The notes: generated by a model not told the origin, from the sequence alone. Counted from the first letter of the stretch, positions 16,483 to 27,709 are shown. The stretch: 64,000 nt of DNA from Defluviitaleaceae bacterium (GCA_009779915.1 WRBA01000006.1:43777-107776), one strand, 5' to 3'. A program made the numbers and translations.

Positions 16483-17526
16483 ATGAGAAAAATATTACTG
16501 CCGCTGGTTATGTCGGTTGTTATGACCATTACCCTTCTGGCTCAGCCGGTTTTAGCCAGGATGCCCCAAATACCGGAGTCTTACGATTTCGATTTGCAAA
16601 TGCGCCTTAATTTGGATATACAAGGTTCTGATATCGATTCGGAAGCCGAGGCTTTTCTTGCGTTTCTTAGGAATGTTGTTATAAATGCCAAAGGCACTGT
16701 GGTTATGGATAGGGAAAATTTCCTCGCCACTCATATGTATGCGGAGGTATCTATCCGTGCCGGGCTTTTCTACATACCTTTTAATATTTGGATGGATATG
16801 GATTTTACAGACGCGGAGAATATTGTTTACCTTATAATTGTGGAATTGCCGGAAATGCTTCAAGCCCTAATAGGTTTAAGTGACCCTGCCCTTGCCAGGC
16901 AGTTTTGGGTGATGGATTACGCACCCTTGTTTGAGGAGTTTCCTGAATATATGGATATGATACGTAGTATGAACTCCACTTTTGATTTTTCGGCAATTAT
17001 GGGTATGATGCCGGAGATGGAGGCAATAGAGGCAAATAAATACCGCACAAGCCTAAACGATGATGAGTTTAGCGAATACCTTATAAATATTATTGAAATA
17101 GGTATTGATACTGCTATAAATCAAGTGCTTGGCTCAATGGACGCAGAAGAGGCAGAGCTTATGACTGCCGAAATACATGAAGAACTTGAGGAGATAACTG
17201 ACAGGTTATTTGCCCTTTTACGTAAAGTAACCTTTTTATCAGAGGATTGGATTAGTTATTATGTGTTAGATGAAAATGGATATGCCGTTTCCGAGGATAC
17301 AAGCCTTAAATTGATTTTTGATATTAGGGAATGGGCAGATGCCATATCTTATGTGTACCCAAATGCATTTAGACTGGGTTTCGGCGCGCCTGCACCTGAT
17401 ATTGTAGTAACTTTGGGCATTGAATATACTATAACATACGAAAACATTAACACAGCCCAGCGGGTACCCCCAATGGCATTTACGCCAGACAATAGTGTGG
17501 ATATTTTTGGTTTGTGGGGCTTTTAG
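16483..17526 (+). CDS. Secreted protein of unknown function
   Basis: 347 aa from the ATG at 16483 with AAGGAGG before it; the frame to 16438 is not supported. The N-terminus MRKILLPLVMSVVMTITLLA plus AQPVLA is a signal peptide without a lipobox cysteine. The mature part is acidic, alternating strands and helices, reminiscent of secreted proteins that bind or carry lipophilic ligands, but I cannot name a family. It is monocistronic; a -10-like TATAAT lies at about 16452. Confidence 0.8.
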   Translation: MRKILLPLVMSVVMTITLLAQPVLARMPQIPESYDFDLQMRLNLDIQGSDIDSEAEAFLAFLRNVVINAKGTVVMDRENFLATHMYAEVSIRAGLFYIPFNIWMDMDFTDAENIVYLIIVELPEMLQALIGLSDPALARQFWVMDYAPLFEEFPEYMDMIRSMNSTFDFSAIMGMMPEMEAIEANKYRTSLNDDEFSEYLINIIEIGIDTAINQVLGSMDAEEAELMTAEIHEELEEITDRLFALLRKVTFLSEDWISYYVLDENGYAVSEDTSLKLIFDIREWADAISYVYPNAFRLGFGAPAPDIVVTLGIEYTITYENINTAQRVPPMAFTPDNSVDIFGLWGF

Positions 17527-17720
17527 ACTCCTCGCAATAGAGTTGTAATGAAACGGCAATTTGGTCGTCATTGCGGAGCCGTAGGTGTGAACTTAAACTA
17601 TATTCTAAACCTGTGGAAGTTTAAGTTTGCACTCGGTGCGAACTTAAACTAAATCTTAGCATAAAAAACCACATTGAACCATTGCGGTTTTTCATGCTTT
17701 ATTGAAGTTTAAATTCGCAC
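17527..17720. repeat. Hairpin-rich intergenic region with GAACTTAAACT repeats
   Basis: GTGTGAACTTAAACTA (near 17587) and GTGCGAACTTAAACTA (near 17637) are direct copies; AGTTTAAGTTTGCAC (near 17620) and AGTTTAAATTCGCAC (near 17706) are their inverted forms. GCATAAAAAACC/GGTTTTTCATGC (17660-17698) makes a terminator-like hairpin. Some bases resemble the CGCAATGACG repeat (TCGTCATTGCGGAG at about 17566). Confidence 0.6.
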
Positions 17721-17827
17721 TTGGGGTCGCAATCTAAGACGTATTGCGTGATGAGACTGCGCTTTGCCCGAGTGATGAGACTTGAAAGTTTCCAAGGAAA
17801 CGTTCAAGTCATGCATACCGTAAGCTG

Positions 17828-17860
17828 GAAAAAGTCTCCGCCGTTGGCGGAGACTTTTTC
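17828..17860. terminator. Bidirectional terminator after groEL
   Basis: AAAAAGTCTCCGCC-GTT-GGCGGAGACTTTTT, a 15-bp perfect stem with A and T runs on both sides, 18 bp after the groEL stop. Confidence 0.9.
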
Positions 17861-17878
17861 TAAAGGTCGATAGACCGT

Positions 17879-19498
<1,620 letters not shown>

Positions 19499-19539
19499 TT
19501 AATTTCATCCTCCTGGTTTTATTTACCGATTAACTTAAG

Positions 19540-19872
<333 letters not shown>

Positions 19873-19940
19873 TTAGCACTCTTTTAAGTCGAGTGCTAAC
19901 TACATTAAATATATTATATTTAATGGGGAATCATGGCAAA
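19873..19940 (-). promoter_or_regulatory. CIRCE operator and groESL promoter
   Basis: TTAGCACTC-N9-GAGTGCTAA at 19873-19899, a perfect HrcA binding site. On the minus strand TATAAT lies at 19913-19918 and TTTGCC/TTGCCA at 19934-19940 with 15-16 bp spacing. The CIRCE is just downstream of the start point, the usual repression position. Confidence 0.95.
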
Positions 19941-20068
19941 TCTTATATCAGCTTAAAAAATATAATTTTCGAAGAAATTTAGGAAATTAATTAAATTAAC
20001 AAATGTTTTACTTGGAATATCTCTGATTTACTACGATTATCTGCAAAAAACGATATAACGACTTTAAA

Positions 20069-20467
20069 TCATAGACTGGTATTGTCAGGTGAAATCAGTG
20101 CAATAAGGTAAGTTATAACGCTGGCGATAAAATAAGCAATTATAGCATTGTGCATAAGAGTAAGGTCGTGGTGTATGGCAAGAAAAAATATATCATATAC
20201 AACCCATAGGCTGTAGCCAACAGCAGTGACAGTGAAAATCAAACGAAACACAACCTTTTTGATTGTACTAATGATTCCGACAAAAACTAAATTGACGAAA
20301 GCGATGAACAAGGCGAAAAAAATTCTCTCCAAAAAGCTTAAATTTGCTGGATACTCTATGTTAAAAATAATAGCGCAGACAAAAGTGGTAAGGTATGAAA
20401 TCATACAAGTACCCTTTACAGGGTTTTCTGAAAATCCATCAATCATATCATTTATAAAACTAAACAT
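20069..20467 (-). CDS. Small four-helix membrane protein
   Basis: 132 aa, begins MFSFINDMIDGF, with four hydrophobic segments and the end AYFIASVITYLIALISPDNT. It is paralogous to the neighbour at 20491 (same MFSFI start and the same ITYLIA.ISP end), so the pair arose by tandem duplication. No known family assigned. GGAGG lies about 13 bases before the ATG and AAAGGAT closer. Confidence 0.75.
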   Translation of the reverse strand: MFSFINDMIDGFSENPVKGTCMISYLTTFVCAIIFNIEYPANLSFLERIFFALFIAFVNLVFVGIISTIKKVVFRLIFTVTAVGYSLWVVYDIFFLAIHHDLTLMHNAIIAYFIASVITYLIALISPDNTSL

Positions 20468-20490
20468 TATATCCTTTATCCTCCCTGCAT

Positions 20491-20928
20491 CTAATATTTA
20501 TAGTAAAGAGACCCAGGCGAAATCATAGCAATGAGATAGGTTATAATACTTGTGATTAAATAAGCAATTGCATAAGTTGCAGGATTAAAAATAATACCGG
20601 CATAAAAAGTAAAATCAGGACCCCAGCAGAAATAAACAAAAGCCAAAGTTAGAACAATACCAAGGGTAGTGAAAATTAACCGTTTTGGAAAGGGTGCTCC
20701 CATCTCAGAGCCTCCAAGGTCACGGATGGTGTGGAGAAAAAAAGCGGAAACCCCATAAACAACCAAAGCCAAAATTAAAGATAGAAAGAAACCGGTATCC
20801 GGGTTGAAAAAGGCAAGAATGATACCATTGACAACAGCAATTGCACGTAAAACCCAAAAAATACCTAGTATCGGGCTGTCCTGGGTTGTGAATAAGTATT
20901 TATACAAATCACCTATAAAACTAAACAT
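20491..20928 (-). CDS. Small four-helix membrane protein, paralogue of the next gene
   Basis: 145 aa, MFSFIGDLYKYLF start, four hydrophobic segments, end AYLITSIITYLIAMISPGSL. AAGGAGG before the ATG. Together with 20069-20467 (23 bp gap) it forms a two-gene unit of duplicated membrane proteins downstream of the DUF554 gene. Confidence 0.75.
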   Translation of the reverse strand: MFSFIGDLYKYLFTTQDSPILGIFWVLRAIAVVNGIILAFFNPDTGFFLSLILALVVYGVSAFFLHTIRDLGGSEMGAPFPKRLIFTTLGIVLTLAFVYFCWGPDFTFYAGIIFNPATYAIAYLITSIITYLIAMISPGSLYYKY

Positions 20929-20959
20929 AAAAATTATCCTCCTTATTCTTAAAAGCCGC

Positions 20960-21646
20960 CTAACCCATTACAGCATAAAATATAACAGGCACTACTAAGG
21001 CAGGTAAGAAATTAGCCACTTTAACCTTTTTAATCCCCAGCATATCAAGACCTATAGCGAAAATTAATATGCCGCCGACTATAGAAAGCTCTCTCACCGC
21101 GTCATCTGTCATATACTCCTGGAGCGAGCTTGCCAAAAGAACTATAAGCCCTTGGTATATAAATACGCTGACTGATGAAAAAATAACCCCAAAGCCGTAG
21201 CTTGCCGCCAAAATAACAGCAGTTACGCCGTCAAGGACGCTTTTGGCAAAAAGGGTATCGTAATTGCCCATAAGCCCGGCCTCCAAAGAGCCGATAATAG
21301 CCATAGAGCCTACACAGTATAAAAGACTTGCCGCAACAAAGCCTTTGGCAAAACCCTCTGTGCCTGCTTTGCGCTCAATAAAAAGCCCCAGACCGTTAAG
21401 GCGGGCATCGATATCAATAAACTCCCCCAAAAGCCCGCCGGCAACCATACTGATTATGAATAAAATAGGGTGGGCATTGCCGCTAAGAAGCCCGCGGAAT
21501 GCGGTTGATGCCCCAATAAACAAGCAGGAAAGCCCAATGGCGTTTGTTACCATAGTTTTAAAGCGTACAGATAAGCCGTTTCTGATAAACAGACCGGCTA
21601 GGCTGCCTATTATTATTGCGGCTACATTAGCAATTAATCCGGGCAT
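20960..21646 (-). CDS. DUF554 family membrane protein
   Basis: 228 aa with seven hydrophobic segments. Glycine-rich ANVAAIIIGSLAGLFIRNGL, GGLLGEFIDIDARL and CVGSMAIIGSLEAGL are characteristic of DUF554/YdfK proteins, possible transporters of unknown substrate. TAGGAGG before the ATG. The two small membrane proteins follow 31 bp later on the same strand. Confidence 0.88.
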   Translation of the reverse strand: MPGLIANVAAIIIGSLAGLFIRNGLSVRFKTMVTNAIGLSCLFIGASTAFRGLLSGNAHPILFIISMVAGGLLGEFIDIDARLNGLGLFIERKAGTEGFAKGFVAASLLYCVGSMAIIGSLEAGLMGNYDTLFAKSVLDGVTAVILAASYGFGVIFSSVSVFIYQGLIVLLASSLQEYMTDDAVRELSIVGGILIFAIGLDMLGIKKVKVANFLPALVVPVIFYAVMG

Positions 21647-21747
21647 AATACCTCCTAACGATGCAGCGGTGGATTAAAATCTGTGATTACCAATATTAAT
21701 ATTTCATTCAATATCCTCATAACCGCTAAATTGAAAAGCCTCTATCC

Positions 21748-22590
21748 TCATTTTGCGCCCACCTTATTAAGCCTGGCATAATGGAACAAATACTGCTGGG
21801 CTATGCCTGCATTCTCACCCCATTTATCTTTGGCAAATTCTTGTATTTCTTTTAAAGGTACATTAGCACTGCCAAAATACAATTCGCTCATAATCCGCCT
21901 TATCCATACATCCGTTGGGAAAGTGTCCATCCGCCCAAGACTGAAAAGCAGTATACAGTGTGCAACTTTATCACCTATACCATGGACTGAGGTAAGTCTT
22001 GTCCTTATTTCGTCTGTTTTGAGGGTTTTAAGCTCACTCTCATCTAAGAGTCCGGCCAAATACTTATTAACTGCGTCAAGTATGTATTTTGCTCTAAATC
22101 CTGTTTTTAGCTCCGTTAAATCAGAGATGGAGGCTTGGGCAAGCTGCTTTGCACTTGGAAAGGCAAATCCCCCTTCTACAGGGTCTCCATACTTATAACA
22201 AATATTTTCAATAACTTTTTTAATCATTGGTATTCGATTGTTTTGGGATATTATAAAAGATACCACTATCTCCCAAAAGTCCTGATTTAAAAGGCGTATG
22301 CCGGGAGCGTGGGCAATTGCTATTTCCATTATAGGGTCGTTTTTACTTATGAGTGACTTAATACTGCCATAATCCCTATCAAGGTCAAAATAATTATGCC
22401 AAATACTCATAAATTCCTCATCAGTACAGGAAAAGGAGGCATAATCGCTGTATTGTTTTATCTCAAGAGCTCTTCCGTGAGCGATTATTTTATAATGGTT
22501 TTTGTCGATTTGTGTAAATCTAAAGCATTGTCCGCATTCCAATATTTGGCAAATATCGAAGCTGTCTAAATTATGTAATTTCGCTGCCAT
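21748..22590 (-). CDS. 8-oxoguanine DNA glycosylase, OGG family
   Basis: 280 aa. HhH-GPD glycosylase/lyase: the helix-hairpin-helix VHGIGDKVAHCILLFSLG contains K208, and D227 lies 19 residues on (FPTDVWI), exactly the spacing of the OGG1 catalytic pair. The N-terminal OGG_N-like domain starts at residue 1 with DSFDICQILECGQCFRFTQ. It removes 8-oxoG opposite C. Together with the Fpg/Nei-like gene at 9579 it would cover oxidised bases, possibly explaining why the latter could change. Preceded by GGAGGTG. Confidence 0.92.
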   Translation of the reverse strand: MAAKLHNLDSFDICQILECGQCFRFTQIDKNHYKIIAHGRALEIKQYSDYASFSCTDEEFMSIWHNYFDLDRDYGSIKSLISKNDPIMEIAIAHAPGIRLLNQDFWEIVVSFIISQNNRIPMIKKVIENICYKYGDPVEGGFAFPSAKQLAQASISDLTELKTGFRAKYILDAVNKYLAGLLDESELKTLKTDEIRTRLTSVHGIGDKVAHCILLFSLGRMDTFPTDVWIRRIMSELYFGSANVPLKEIQEFAKDKWGENAGIAQQYLFHYARLNKVGAK

Positions 22591-22605
22591 ATAAAATCAC
22601 CTCCG

Positions 22606-22694
22606 GTTAGTATACAGGTCTATACAGAAATCCGAACAAAATAGTAACAAAAAGCTTACTGTTTTGCTCGGATAAGCTGTGCAGCACAGCCCTA
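22606..22694. repeat. Dispersed hairpin repeat, GAAATCC family, copy 1
   Basis: TCCGAACAAAATAGTAA pairs with TTACTGTTTTGCTCGGA, flanked by GAAA and by AAGCTGTGCAGCACAGCC. Copies at 31968-32017 and 62044-62120 keep the pairing with changed bases. Its left end GGTTAGTATACAGGTCTAT matches the right end of the element at 54602-54731. Confidence 0.8.
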
Positions 22695-22791
22695 AGTCTA
22701 ATATATCAGCAAGAGAGAGAAAAAACAAGCTTTACGTTATCAAATATTTTATGTATACTGTGTACACAAATGATAAACCCAGAGGTGTATC

Positions 22792-23193
22792 TTGAAAAAA
22801 ACAATTGAAAAAATGCTAAAACATGAAACAATCAGATATATATTTTTTGGCGGTCTAACAACAGCGATTAGCGTAGTTATTTACAGTGTATGTATAATGG
22901 CAGGGCTTTCGGTGGCTGTATCCAATACGGTATCTACCGTAATTGCCGTAAGCTTTGCCTTTATTACCAATAAAATTTGGGTATTTGGCTCAAAAGATTT
23001 ATCTGCCCAAACTACAAGGGGAGAGCTTATTAAATTTCTGGTAGGAAGAGGCGTAACTTATGCAATAGAAACAGGGCTTTTAATATTTTTAGTGGATTTT
23101 TTGGAATTTCATCCTATTATTTGTAAAAATTTTACTCAAATACTTATAATTGTGCTAAACTATATTATAAGCAAGTTTGTGGTATTTACTTAA
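22792..23193 (+). CDS. GtrA-family membrane protein
   Basis: 133 aa with a TTG start after AGAGGTG. Four hydrophobic segments; RYIFFGGLTTAISVVIYSV, FAFITNKIWVF and FLVGRGVTYAIETG are GtrA features. Such proteins help move undecaprenyl-linked sugars during surface polysaccharide decoration. No glycosyltransferase gene is adjacent, so the partner is elsewhere. A rho-independent terminator follows. Confidence 0.9.
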   Translation: MKKTIEKMLKHETIRYIFFGGLTTAISVVIYSVCIMAGLSVAVSNTVSTVIAVSFAFITNKIWVFGSKDLSAQTTRGELIKFLVGRGVTYAIETGLLIFLVDFLEFHPIICKNFTQILIIVLNYIISKFVVFT

Positions 23194-23223
23194 AAAAGCA
23201 TATTTATAATTGCTCTCATTTGG

Positions 23224-23260
23224 AAAGCTGCTCATTTTTAAATGTTTGAGCAGCTTTTTT
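23224..23260 (+). terminator. Terminator after gtrA-like gene
   Basis: AAAGCTGCTCA, 12 bases, TGAGCAGCTTTTTT. Confidence 0.88.
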
Positions 23261-23442
23261 GAATTATTACTTGTAAAATATTGTTGTCATTTTCCAGTCT
23301 TTATACAAAAGGATTCGCAAATCTTTTGGCAAAATTTAATTGGTAAAGCAATATGGGAGTTTTTACATCTCATAAATTCATTTCCTAGTACGAAAAATAT
23401 TTTTAAATACAGCCTGAAACAAAGATTTTGCGGAGGTGAAAT

Positions 23443-23994
23443 ATGACAAGCATTGTCCTTGTAGAAGATCGCAAACTAACTCCAATAAGTAATTTTATAG
23501 CCGATTTATGCGAAATTTCAGATATAGACCGCCGTAAGATAAGCATAAGAAGCATAAAGGACGGAGAAGGTCTTGAGGGAAGCCATATTATGCTGCTAAA
23601 CGGCGGTCAGCCTAATTTAAACCTGGCAAGAGCGTTGGATGCTATAGTTGCCGGCGGTGTAATAATTATGAATTCTGATGAAAGGAATTTTGCGGGGCTT
23701 AGGCTTTCTAAACCGGTTAGGCTGATAACCTATGGATATAACCCAAAATCCACCGTAACAGCCTCATCGATAATTGTACATGACAATATTTCAATACAAT
23801 ATTGTATACAAAGGCAATTTAGCACATTAGCAGGTATAATTTTAGAGCCTCAGGAGTTTTTAATCCGCACAAATCATATGAATTTGGCTGCCGAGGATAT
23901 ATTAGCGGCTGTTTCTATTGCAATGCTATGTGGTGCAAGTGCCGATAAAATATCAGGGGTTAATCAGACTAATCAGGCTTTAAGCTATGTTTAA
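23443..23994 (+). CDS. Stand-alone Mur-ligase-like domain protein
   Basis: 183 aa, GCGGAGGTG before the ATG. Residues of about 70-115 (GGVIIMNSDERNFAGL then VRLITYGYNPKSTVTAS) mirror the end of the Mur ligase central domain, normally NADDP...TYG. About 145-170 (NLAAEDILAAVSIAMLCGAS) mirrors the HN..NALAAIAVA helix that follows. The ATP-binding GTxGKT loop is absent, so it cannot be an active ligase by itself. It may bind a nucleotide-linked muropeptide or act as a regulator. Its stop codon touches the hairpin at 23994. Family call by pattern only. Confidence 0.5.
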   Translation: MTSIVLVEDRKLTPISNFIADLCEISDIDRRKISIRSIKDGEGLEGSHIMLLNGGQPNLNLARALDAIVAGGVIIMNSDERNFAGLRLSKPVRLITYGYNPKSTVTASSIIVHDNISIQYCIQRQFSTLAGIILEPQEFLIRTNHMNLAAEDILAAVSIAMLCGASADKISGVNQTNQALSYV

Positions 23995-24057
23995 GAACCT
24001 ATCCATCTATGAACATAGGTTCTAAGTACTATAGTAAATAGTTGTTTCTACTATAGT
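23994..24057. repeat. Two consecutive hairpins at the stop codon
   Basis: AGAACCTAT/ATAGGTTCT (23994-24023) starts on the last base of the preceding TAA; ACTATAGTA/TACTATAGT follows at 24028-24057. The first resembles the AGAACCTGTTTAG hairpin at 59695. A looser CATTGGAATA/TATTCCAATG pair follows near 24090-24153. Confidence 0.7.
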
Positions 24058-24169
24058 TTTCATTTGGAAAGACTATATAGCATATTTGGATAAACATTGG
24101 AATAAAAATAAAACTAGCCAAGTACGGCAGCAGTGCACAATTGCTATTCCAATGAAAGGAGTTTGCTAG

Positions 24170-24814
24170 ATGCTTAATGATAATGGGCAAAGTACAAATA
24201 GCATTGAGATAAGGGGTAAAGTAGCCTCTCCCTTTACTTTTAGTCATGAGGTTTATGGTGAAGGGTTTTACAGCTTTATGGCTGAAACCGAAAGGCTTTC
24301 AGAGTCTGTTGACCTTCTGCCGGTTACAGTTTCCGAAAGGCTTACATCAGGGATGGGGCTTGTACCGGGGGATTTGATAAATATTTACGGTCAGGTGCGC
24401 TCTTATAATAATTATATCCAAGAGGAGCGGCGTAACCGATTACTTATTACAGTTTTTGCCAGGGAGATAGAGCGTTTAGAAGCTGAGTCGATAACTCCCC
24501 AAAACCCTAATAATGTATTTTTAGACGGATTTATATGCAAAAAGCCTATATTTAGAGAAACTCCTTTTGGGCGGGAGATTGCGGATATTCTTTTGGCTGT
24601 TAATCGCTCGTATAATAAAAGCGACTATATACCTTGTATTTGCTGGGGCAGGAATGCAAAATTTGCCGCAACCTTAGAGGTATCTGATAATGTACGTATA
24701 AATGGCCGGCTTCAATCGAGAGTTTATCAGAAAAAGTATGATAACGGCACTGTTGTTGAGAAAACCGCTTATGAAATATCAATTTCAAAAATAGAGCTTG
24801 TTAAGGAAATTTAA
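24170..24814 (+). CDS. Double OB-fold single-stranded DNA-binding-type protein
   Basis: 214 aa, GAAAGGAG before the ATG. Two OB-fold domains in tandem: residues 1-105 (NSIEIRGKVASPFTFSHEVY) and 115-214 (NNVFLDGFICKKPIFRETPF then LLAVNRSY.KSDYIPCICWG, the SSB/PriB pattern). Standard SSB has one OB fold and an acidic DDDIPF tail; neither the tail nor a canonical tetramer interface is evident. Similar two-domain proteins are, from memory, annotated SSB in Lachnospiraceae. It likely binds ssDNA, perhaps in a secondary role. Confidence 0.75.
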   Translation: MLNDNGQSTNSIEIRGKVASPFTFSHEVYGEGFYSFMAETERLSESVDLLPVTVSERLTSGMGLVPGDLINIYGQVRSYNNYIQEERRNRLLITVFAREIERLEAESITPQNPNNVFLDGFICKKPIFRETPFGREIADILLAVNRSYNKSDYIPCICWGRNAKFAATLEVSDNVRINGRLQSRVYQKKYDNGTVVEKTAYEISISKIELVKEI

Positions 24815-24837
24815 TTTTTAAGTTTTTAATGGAGGTA

Positions 24838-24865
24838 TTGACATATCCCTATATACTGATAATAT
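24838..24865 (+). promoter_or_regulatory. Sigma-A-type promoter
   Basis: TTGACA at 24838-24843, 16 bp, TAATAT at 24860-24865; serves the DUF6465-like gene 40 bp further. Confidence 0.75.
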
Positions 24866-24904
24866 ATAATTATAGTGAGTTAACTTACAAAGGAGGAGCG
24901 ACCT

Positions 24905-25102
24905 ATGAAAACGGATCTTTATATCGAATTAGACGGAAAACAAACTAATTATAAAACCCTTATTGATACAGCGAAAGAAATTTGGAAAGATGAAGGGCAT
25001 ATGGTTAAAGACCTTGAAAGTCTTGAACTTTATTTCAAGCCTTCTGAAAGCAGCTGCTATTATGTTATTAACGGAGTTGAAAAAGGGCATTTTTATGTTT
25101 AG
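24905..25102 (+). CDS. DUF6465-like small protein
   Basis: 65 aa, AAAGGAGGAG before the ATG. The pattern LYIELDGKQTNYKTLIDTAK, KDLESLELYFKPSESSCYYV and ING at the end resembles the DUF6465 family of short alpha/beta proteins found in Clostridia. Function unknown. It is monocistronic, with its own strong promoter and terminator, which suggests good expression. Confidence 0.75.
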   Translation: MKTDLYIELDGKQTNYKTLIDTAKEIWKDEGHMVKDLESLELYFKPSESSCYYVINGVEKGHFYV

Positions 25103-25135
25103 TAAGTAAAACCTGTGGTCAATTAGCTATAATCT

Positions 25136-25164
25136 AAACCCCCAACAAATGTTGTTGGGGGTTT
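25136..25164 (+). terminator. Terminator
   Basis: AAACCCCCAACA-AATGT-TGTTGGGGGTTT, a 12-bp stem. Confidence 0.85.
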
Positions 25165-25185
25165 AACTAAATAGGGAGGCTTAGG

Positions 25186-26583
25186 GTGAGAAGGATAATA
25201 TGGATGCTGGTTATGATTTTAATTTTTGGTTTTATACTGTCAGCTTGCGGCAATGCACAGGTTCCGGAAGCGGAAGATGAAGATTATGAATACTATATTG
25301 AAGAACTTGATAACGAAGAGGATGAGGGTACATATATTATAAATTACGAGGCGGAGCCTGTTTTAGAAATGGACACTTCTATAATCAGGTGGCTTGTGGA
25401 ACCTGTTTGGGAGTTTGACGCAGTTTTCCCCTTCCACGGAGGCATGGCAGGGGTTGAATATTTTGAGGATGAAATGGGAGATTGGGGCGGTACACATATA
25501 CTTGGCTATATAAATACCCAAGGGGAAATTGTTATACCCATAGAATACCGCCATCTTCAAACTTTTTATGCATATAGGGGTGCCCCTATATTTGTGGACG
25601 GGCTTGCGGGCATTTACTCGATGGATGATGGTGGTGTGGGCTTTTTTAACGATATGGGGGAGCTTATTATACCGTTTTCTTTTAGTGATGCCAGAAATTT
25701 CTCAGAAGGGCTGGTGGCTGTAAGAAGTGAGAGTCCTGAAGGGGACCGATGGGGCTTTATGGACAGAGAGGGCAATTTAGTAATACCTTTTGACTTTGAT
25801 TTAACAAGTGATTTCTCTGACGGATTAGCGGCAGTTATGGCAGGAGATTGGGAAACGGGTAAATGGGGCTTTATAGATCGGGGCGGAAATATGGTAATAG
25901 AACCCCAGTTTGACAGGTTTGCGGATTTTATGGAATTTATCCCGCATTTTAGAGAAGGGCGCGCTGTTGTTTGGCAGGGAGATTGGGAAAGCGGCGGCTG
26001 GGGTTTTATTGATACAGAAGGTAATGTAGTTGTGCCATTTATTTATAGTTCTGCCACCGGTTTTTCTGAAGGGTTTGCTTTAGTCTATTCGGAAGAAGAC
26101 GGCACTGCAAGCTTTATTGACAGAGAAGGGAATATGCTTATTCCTTTTGGAAGATATCAAGCCGCTATCAGTTTCTTCGAGGGGTTTGCCCCGGTAGGTA
26201 TAATCAACCAGCAGGGTCAGGCGTGGGAATGGGGCTTTATAGACACAGAGGGCAATGAGGTTATAGCCCTCCAATTTGGCTCGGTACATAATTTTTCAGA
26301 AGGGCTGGCGGCAGTAAGGCTCGGTGGCTGGGAATACCCTTTGGGCTTTATCGACAGAGAGGGAAATATGGTTATAGAGCCTGTGTTTGATGAGGTACGC
26401 GAGTTTTCCCAAGGGTTTGCGGTAGTAAGGCTGGATGGGTGGGGTACATCAACATGGGGTATTATTGATACATCAGGGAATGTGATAGTGCCTTTTATAT
26501 TTGATGATATACGCAGCTTTTCCGAAGGGCTGGCATGGGCAAGACAAGATGGCAAATGGGGAATATTGGAGATTGTGGAATGA
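25186..26583 (+). CDS. WG-repeat lipoprotein
   Basis: 465 aa, GTG start after AGGGAGG. Lipoprotein signal peptide with LSAC lipobox (Cys near residue 21), acidic linker, then at least eight WG repeats of the form WGFIDREGNMVIEP.FD and F.EGLAAV, each about 45 aa, filling the rest. WG (KWG leptospira) repeats form open beta structures at the cell surface; ligand unknown. Monocistronic. Confidence 0.9.
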   Translation: MRRIIWMLVMILIFGFILSACGNAQVPEAEDEDYEYYIEELDNEEDEGTYIINYEAEPVLEMDTSIIRWLVEPVWEFDAVFPFHGGMAGVEYFEDEMGDWGGTHILGYINTQGEIVIPIEYRHLQTFYAYRGAPIFVDGLAGIYSMDDGGVGFFNDMGELIIPFSFSDARNFSEGLVAVRSESPEGDRWGFMDREGNLVIPFDFDLTSDFSDGLAAVMAGDWETGKWGFIDRGGNMVIEPQFDRFADFMEFIPHFREGRAVVWQGDWESGGWGFIDTEGNVVVPFIYSSATGFSEGFALVYSEEDGTASFIDREGNMLIPFGRYQAAISFFEGFAPVGIINQQGQAWEWGFIDTEGNEVIALQFGSVHNFSEGLAAVRLGGWEYPLGFIDREGNMVIEPVFDEVREFSQGFAVVRLDGWGTSTWGIIDTSGNVIVPFIFDDIRSFSEGLAWARQDGKWGILEIVE

Positions 26584-26633
26584 TTATTGATTATTAAGAG
26601 AGCCGCTGCAGTTGGGCTTGAGGGGGTATCATT

Positions 26634-27548
26634 TTGGGCTTTGTATTATCTCAAGAAGAATCGGCATTGATTTCAGAAAAGTTTGGACAGGATTTCCTGC
26701 ATGATGTCATTTCATATTTTCCGAAGTATTCCAAACAATGGGGTATTGATATTATTGAAATGTTCCATGACTTGTCTATAAACTGCATATTTAAGGGAAT
26801 ATCATCTTTGTATGGCGATATAGTGTTGAAATTTTATCGTCGTGATCTCAGGGGGTTGACTACGGAAGCGGCTGTATTGTCTGAATATAATGGTTATAGA
26901 TTCTGCAAACTTTTGGATGCTGATATTGAAAACGGTGTACTTCTTTTGGAATGTGTTTCTCCCGGAACATTGCTCAAGAATGAACCATCACTTACAAAAA
27001 GGCTTGATATATTTTTGTCGCTTTATGCAGGGTTACACAAAGAACCCAAAAATCCTCAGATGTTTCCCACGTATATGCAATGGGTTGAAAAGGCAGCGGC
27101 TAACTTACAAAACCGAAATGACTATCAAAATATTTACGATTATATGTTGAAAGCCAGTGAAATTTGTGCCGAACTAACACAAAAATATCCTCAACAGCTT
27201 TTGCTGCATGGCGATTTTCATTTTGAGAACATTTTGCAAGACAAAAATGGCGATTATAGATTGATTGACCCAAAAGGCGTTTTGGGTCATCCTTTGTTTG
27301 ATTTGCCCCGATATTTACTGAATGAATACAGGTTTATCCGTCAAGCCGCGCTTGATACTAGGGGGCGCTTAAAAATGATTAGTGTTATAATCGGTTATTT
27401 TGAAAATGCTCTTTGCATACCGCAAGAAGACATTAGAAAATCATTTTTTATTGAAATGGCATTGGCAAATGCTTGGAGTGTCGAGTCCGGAAGCGAGGCA
27501 AAAACGGAGAACATTGTTTTTGCGGAAATGGTGATGGATTCTTATTGA
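26634..27548 (+). CDS. Aminoglycoside/hydroxyurea kinase-like phosphotransferase
   Basis: 304 aa, TTG start at 26634 after GGGGG; no ATG earlier in frame. Protein-kinase-like fold: catalytic loop LLLHGDFHFENIL and metal site YRLIDPKG followed by GHPLFDLPRYL, the pattern of the APH(6)/hydroxyurea-kinase family. The family phosphorylates streptomycin or small hydroxyl substrates, but chromosomal members often have other substrates; no resistance phenotype can be inferred. It follows the WG lipoprotein by 50 bp and has its own weak ribosome site. Confidence 0.8.
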   Translation: MGFVLSQEESALISEKFGQDFLHDVISYFPKYSKQWGIDIIEMFHDLSINCIFKGISSLYGDIVLKFYRRDLRGLTTEAAVLSEYNGYRFCKLLDADIENGVLLLECVSPGTLLKNEPSLTKRLDIFLSLYAGLHKEPKNPQMFPTYMQWVEKAAANLQNRNDYQNIYDYMLKASEICAELTQKYPQQLLLHGDFHFENILQDKNGDYRLIDPKGVLGHPLFDLPRYLLNEYRFIRQAALDTRGRLKMISVIIGYFENALCIPQEDIRKSFFIEMALANAWSVESGSEAKTENIVFAEMVMDSY

Positions 27549-27709
27549 GCCATTGTAACCAAAATCAAATATTTTGTTTGCTGCCACGTTTCCGATTTGT
27601 TTCATCAACTGTTCATCTTAATGATGGAAGCAAAAAAGCATTTGCAAAGGATATAAAGCTATGATAATCTATTGACAATAAAGCTTATCAGAAAAAAGGA
27701 GGAATACCA

